Positions 62,825 through 64,000 of a DNA stretch of 64,000 nucleotides are shown one piece after another. The notes beneath the pieces are model-generated. The model was not told the origin of the DNA and did not search any database. It saw only the letters and a program-made list of their open reading frames with translations. Position numbers and translations under genes: made by a program. The number at the start of each line of letters is the position of its first letter. Position 1 is the stretch's first letter. Origin of the DNA: an uncultured Bacteroidales bacterium (GTDB lineage Bacteria > Bacteroidota > Bacteroidia > Bacteroidales > UBA932). Location of the stretch: the NCBI GenBank assembly GCA_944322585.1, contig CALUPB010000013.1, positions 1 through 64,000 on the forward strand, in the 5' to 3' direction.

Positions 62825-63856
62825 ATGAATATTTATGTTTTGTATGCCTTGATTTTCGTTCTGCTGCTTTTGGCGGAACTTTTTTATTTCCGTATCGCCG
62901 ACAAGTGCAATATCATTGACAGGCCGAATGAGAGGTCGAGCCATTCTTCGGTCGTGCTGCGTGGCGGAGGGATTATTTTTCTGCTGGGGATGTGGATATG
63001 GAGTGCATTCTTCGGTTTCCAATATCCGATGTTTCTGGTTGCGGTGACATTGGCTGCGGGAATCAGTTTTGTGGATGACATACATTCCCTTCCGGATTCC
63101 GTGCGGCTTGTCGTCCAGTTTACCGCAATGGGCCTGCTGATATGGCAGTTGTTCCTCAGTGCGGGAGATGCCGGAATACTTGCAGACAGCGGTATACTGA
63201 TGAAAATACTGTTTGTCGTCCTTGCTCTGATAGTATGCGTTGGAGCGACGAATATTTATAATTTCATGGATGGCATCAACGGCATCACTGCCGGTTATTC
63301 TTTGGCGGTACTGCTCCCATTGATTCTGGTAAATGTACATAACGAATTTATCGAGCCGTCTTTCCTGATTGTCGCTGTCTTGTCTGTGGCTGTCTTTTCA
63401 TTCTTCAATTTCCGCCCCAAAGGGAAGGCAAAATGTTTTGCCGGGGATGTCGGGAGTGTCGGGATTGCATTCATCCTGCTGTTTTCAATCGGAATGCTTA
63501 TCATGAAGACAGGAGACATTACCTGGCTCATACTGCTGCTGGTATATGGTGCCGACGGCTGCCTGACCATATGCCACCGTATCATGCTGCACGAGAATCT
63601 CGGAGAGGCACACCGGAAACACGCCTATCAGCTGATGGCAAACGAACTGAACATTAGTCATCCTCTCGTGTCCGGAATATACATGATCATCCAGCTTGCC
63701 ATATCGTTTGGCTTCATTTGTCTGATACCGGACACTCCTGTTGCGCATTGGATTTACCTGTGCGCAGCTCTGGCTGTCCTGACGGTGTCATATGTCCTGT
63801 TCATGAAAAGATATTATCATCTCCATGAGGAATATCTGGCGTCGCTGAAGAAATAG
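62825..63856 (+). CDS. Undecaprenyl-phosphate sugar-1-phosphate transferase (WbpL/WecA/MraY family)
   Basis: A 343-residue polytopic membrane protein with about 10 helices. Family motifs: DRPNERSSHSSVVLRGGGI, FVDDIHSLP (DD pair), NIYNFMDGINGI, FAGDVGSVGIAF and HRKHAYQLM in the cytoplasmic loop. It transfers a sugar 1-phosphate from a UDP-sugar, here most likely the 6-deoxy-acetamido sugar made by the preceding gene, to undecaprenyl phosphate and so starts the repeat unit. Last gene of the capsule operon. Confidence 0.93.
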   Translation: MNIYVLYALIFVLLLLAELFYFRIADKCNIIDRPNERSSHSSVVLRGGGIIFLLGMWIWSAFFGFQYPMFLVAVTLAAGISFVDDIHSLPDSVRLVVQFTAMGLLIWQLFLSAGDAGILADSGILMKILFVVLALIVCVGATNIYNFMDGINGITAGYSLAVLLPLILVNVHNEFIEPSFLIVAVLSVAVFSFFNFRPKGKAKCFAGDVGSVGIAFILLFSIGMLIMKTGDITWLILLLVYGADGCLTICHRIMLHENLGEAHRKHAYQLMANELNISHPLVSGIYMIIQLAISFGFICLIPDTPVAHWIYLCAALAVLTVSYVLFMKRYYHLHEEYLASLKK

Positions 63857-63911
63857 TCTGGAAGTTATGCAGATCGGGTTACTCCGAATTCCTGAATTGA
63901 TGGAAAATGCG

Positions 63912-63919
63912 TATATTCG
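63912..63919 (+). promoter_or_regulatory. Possible -7 element of the next gene
   Basis: TATATTCG, one base from TAnnTTTG, lies 64 bases upstream of the ATG at 63984. No -33 box at normal spacing. Confidence 0.35.
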
Positions 63920-63983
63920 CGAAGTATGCGGCGGGCGGGTAGTCGGTCGCGTACCATGAACATTAACCAAACTTATTTCAGCC

Positions 63984-64000
63984 ATGCTGTATCCGATAGG
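63984..64000 (+). CDS. Start of an AAA-ATPase-like (DUF1703) gene, cut by the window end
   Basis: Only the first codons are visible: M-L-Y-P-I-G. This string is the usual N-terminus of the Bacteroidetes AAA-ATPase-like/PD-(D/E)XK family, where IGIQ-F-x-x-I-R-x-x-x-Y-V-Y-V-D-K-T normally follows. Six residues are weak evidence, so the call rests on pattern memory and on the abundance of the family; the promoter-like element upstream agrees. Confidence 0.4.

Overview
The window reads as a chromosomal segment of a Bacteroidales bacterium. The signs are SusC/SusD-type outer membrane pairs, a FecI/FecR-type ECF sigma and anti-sigma pair, many short-signal lipoproteins, a UpxY-led capsule operon, and promoters of the TTTG-N19-TAnnTTTG type (three very good matches: tRNA-Thr, the protease/SusCD operon and, for the -7 part, recJ). 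By eye the backbone is near 50% GC, so it is not a classic low-GC Bacteroides; I cannot name the genus.

Layout. (1) 1-7.9 kb, minus strand, housekeeping: tRNA-Thr(UGU), dxs, an MFS transporter and purA as one tight operon, then ssb, aroE and a SpoU/TrmH rRNA methyltransferase. (2) 8.0-17.3 kb, plus strand: ECF sigma factor, FecR-type anti-sigma factor, STN-domain SusC, SusD, a BACON-domain lipoprotein and a glycerophosphodiester phosphodiesterase-like lipoprotein. This is a trans-envelope-regulated uptake locus without any glycoside hydrolase. (3) 17.5-19.0 kb: lysS. (4) 19.2-33.7 kb, minus strand: one long operon led by a near-perfect promoter, with two large four-module surface lipoproteins, SusC, SusD, another large lipoprotein, a subtilisin-family protease lipoprotein and a lipocalin-like lipoprotein. 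It looks built for protein or peptide capture. (5) 33.8-36.8 kb: recJ and a DUF4143-type ATPase with tandem palindromes in its promoter. (6) 36.9-63.9 kb, plus strand: a capsular polysaccharide locus. A tyrosine recombinase gene is followed directly by a 176-bp segment bounded by perfect 20-bp inverted repeats. That segment holds a promoter pointing at the UpxY-type antiterminator gene, which is the expected form of an invertible capsule switch, here in the ON orientation. Then come export (Wza, Wzc), sugar nucleotide synthesis (UDP-GlcA epimerase, a PglF/WbpM-type dehydratase, Ugd, CapE-CapF-CapG for UDP-L-FucNAc), a strikingly AT-rich cassette (Wzx, acetyltransferase, GT8, Wzy, GT4, acyltransferase remnant, GT4, GT2, frameshifted acyltransferase), and a GC-balanced tail (WbuB-like GT4, WbpV-like reductase/epimerase, WbpL-like initiating transferase). 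The first codons of another ATPase gene lie at the right edge.

How the capsule genes fit together: the WbpL-like enzyme would load the first amino-deoxy sugar-phosphate on undecaprenyl phosphate, five glycosyltransferases build the repeat unit using UDP-FucNAc and UDP-GlcA/GalA among others, Wzx flips it, Wzy polymerises it, and Wza/Wzc export it. Two acyltransferase genes in the cassette are broken, one by internal deletions and one by a frameshift exactly at a G9 tract, which could be a second, slipped-strand phase switch modifying the same capsule.

Most interesting observations: the invertible promoter, the G9 tract, the compositional cassette bounded by a strong hairpin, the GDPD/BACON Sus-like locus under ECF control, the subtilase-SusCD operon with repeated-module lipoproteins, and paired palindromes in front of the ATPase gene.
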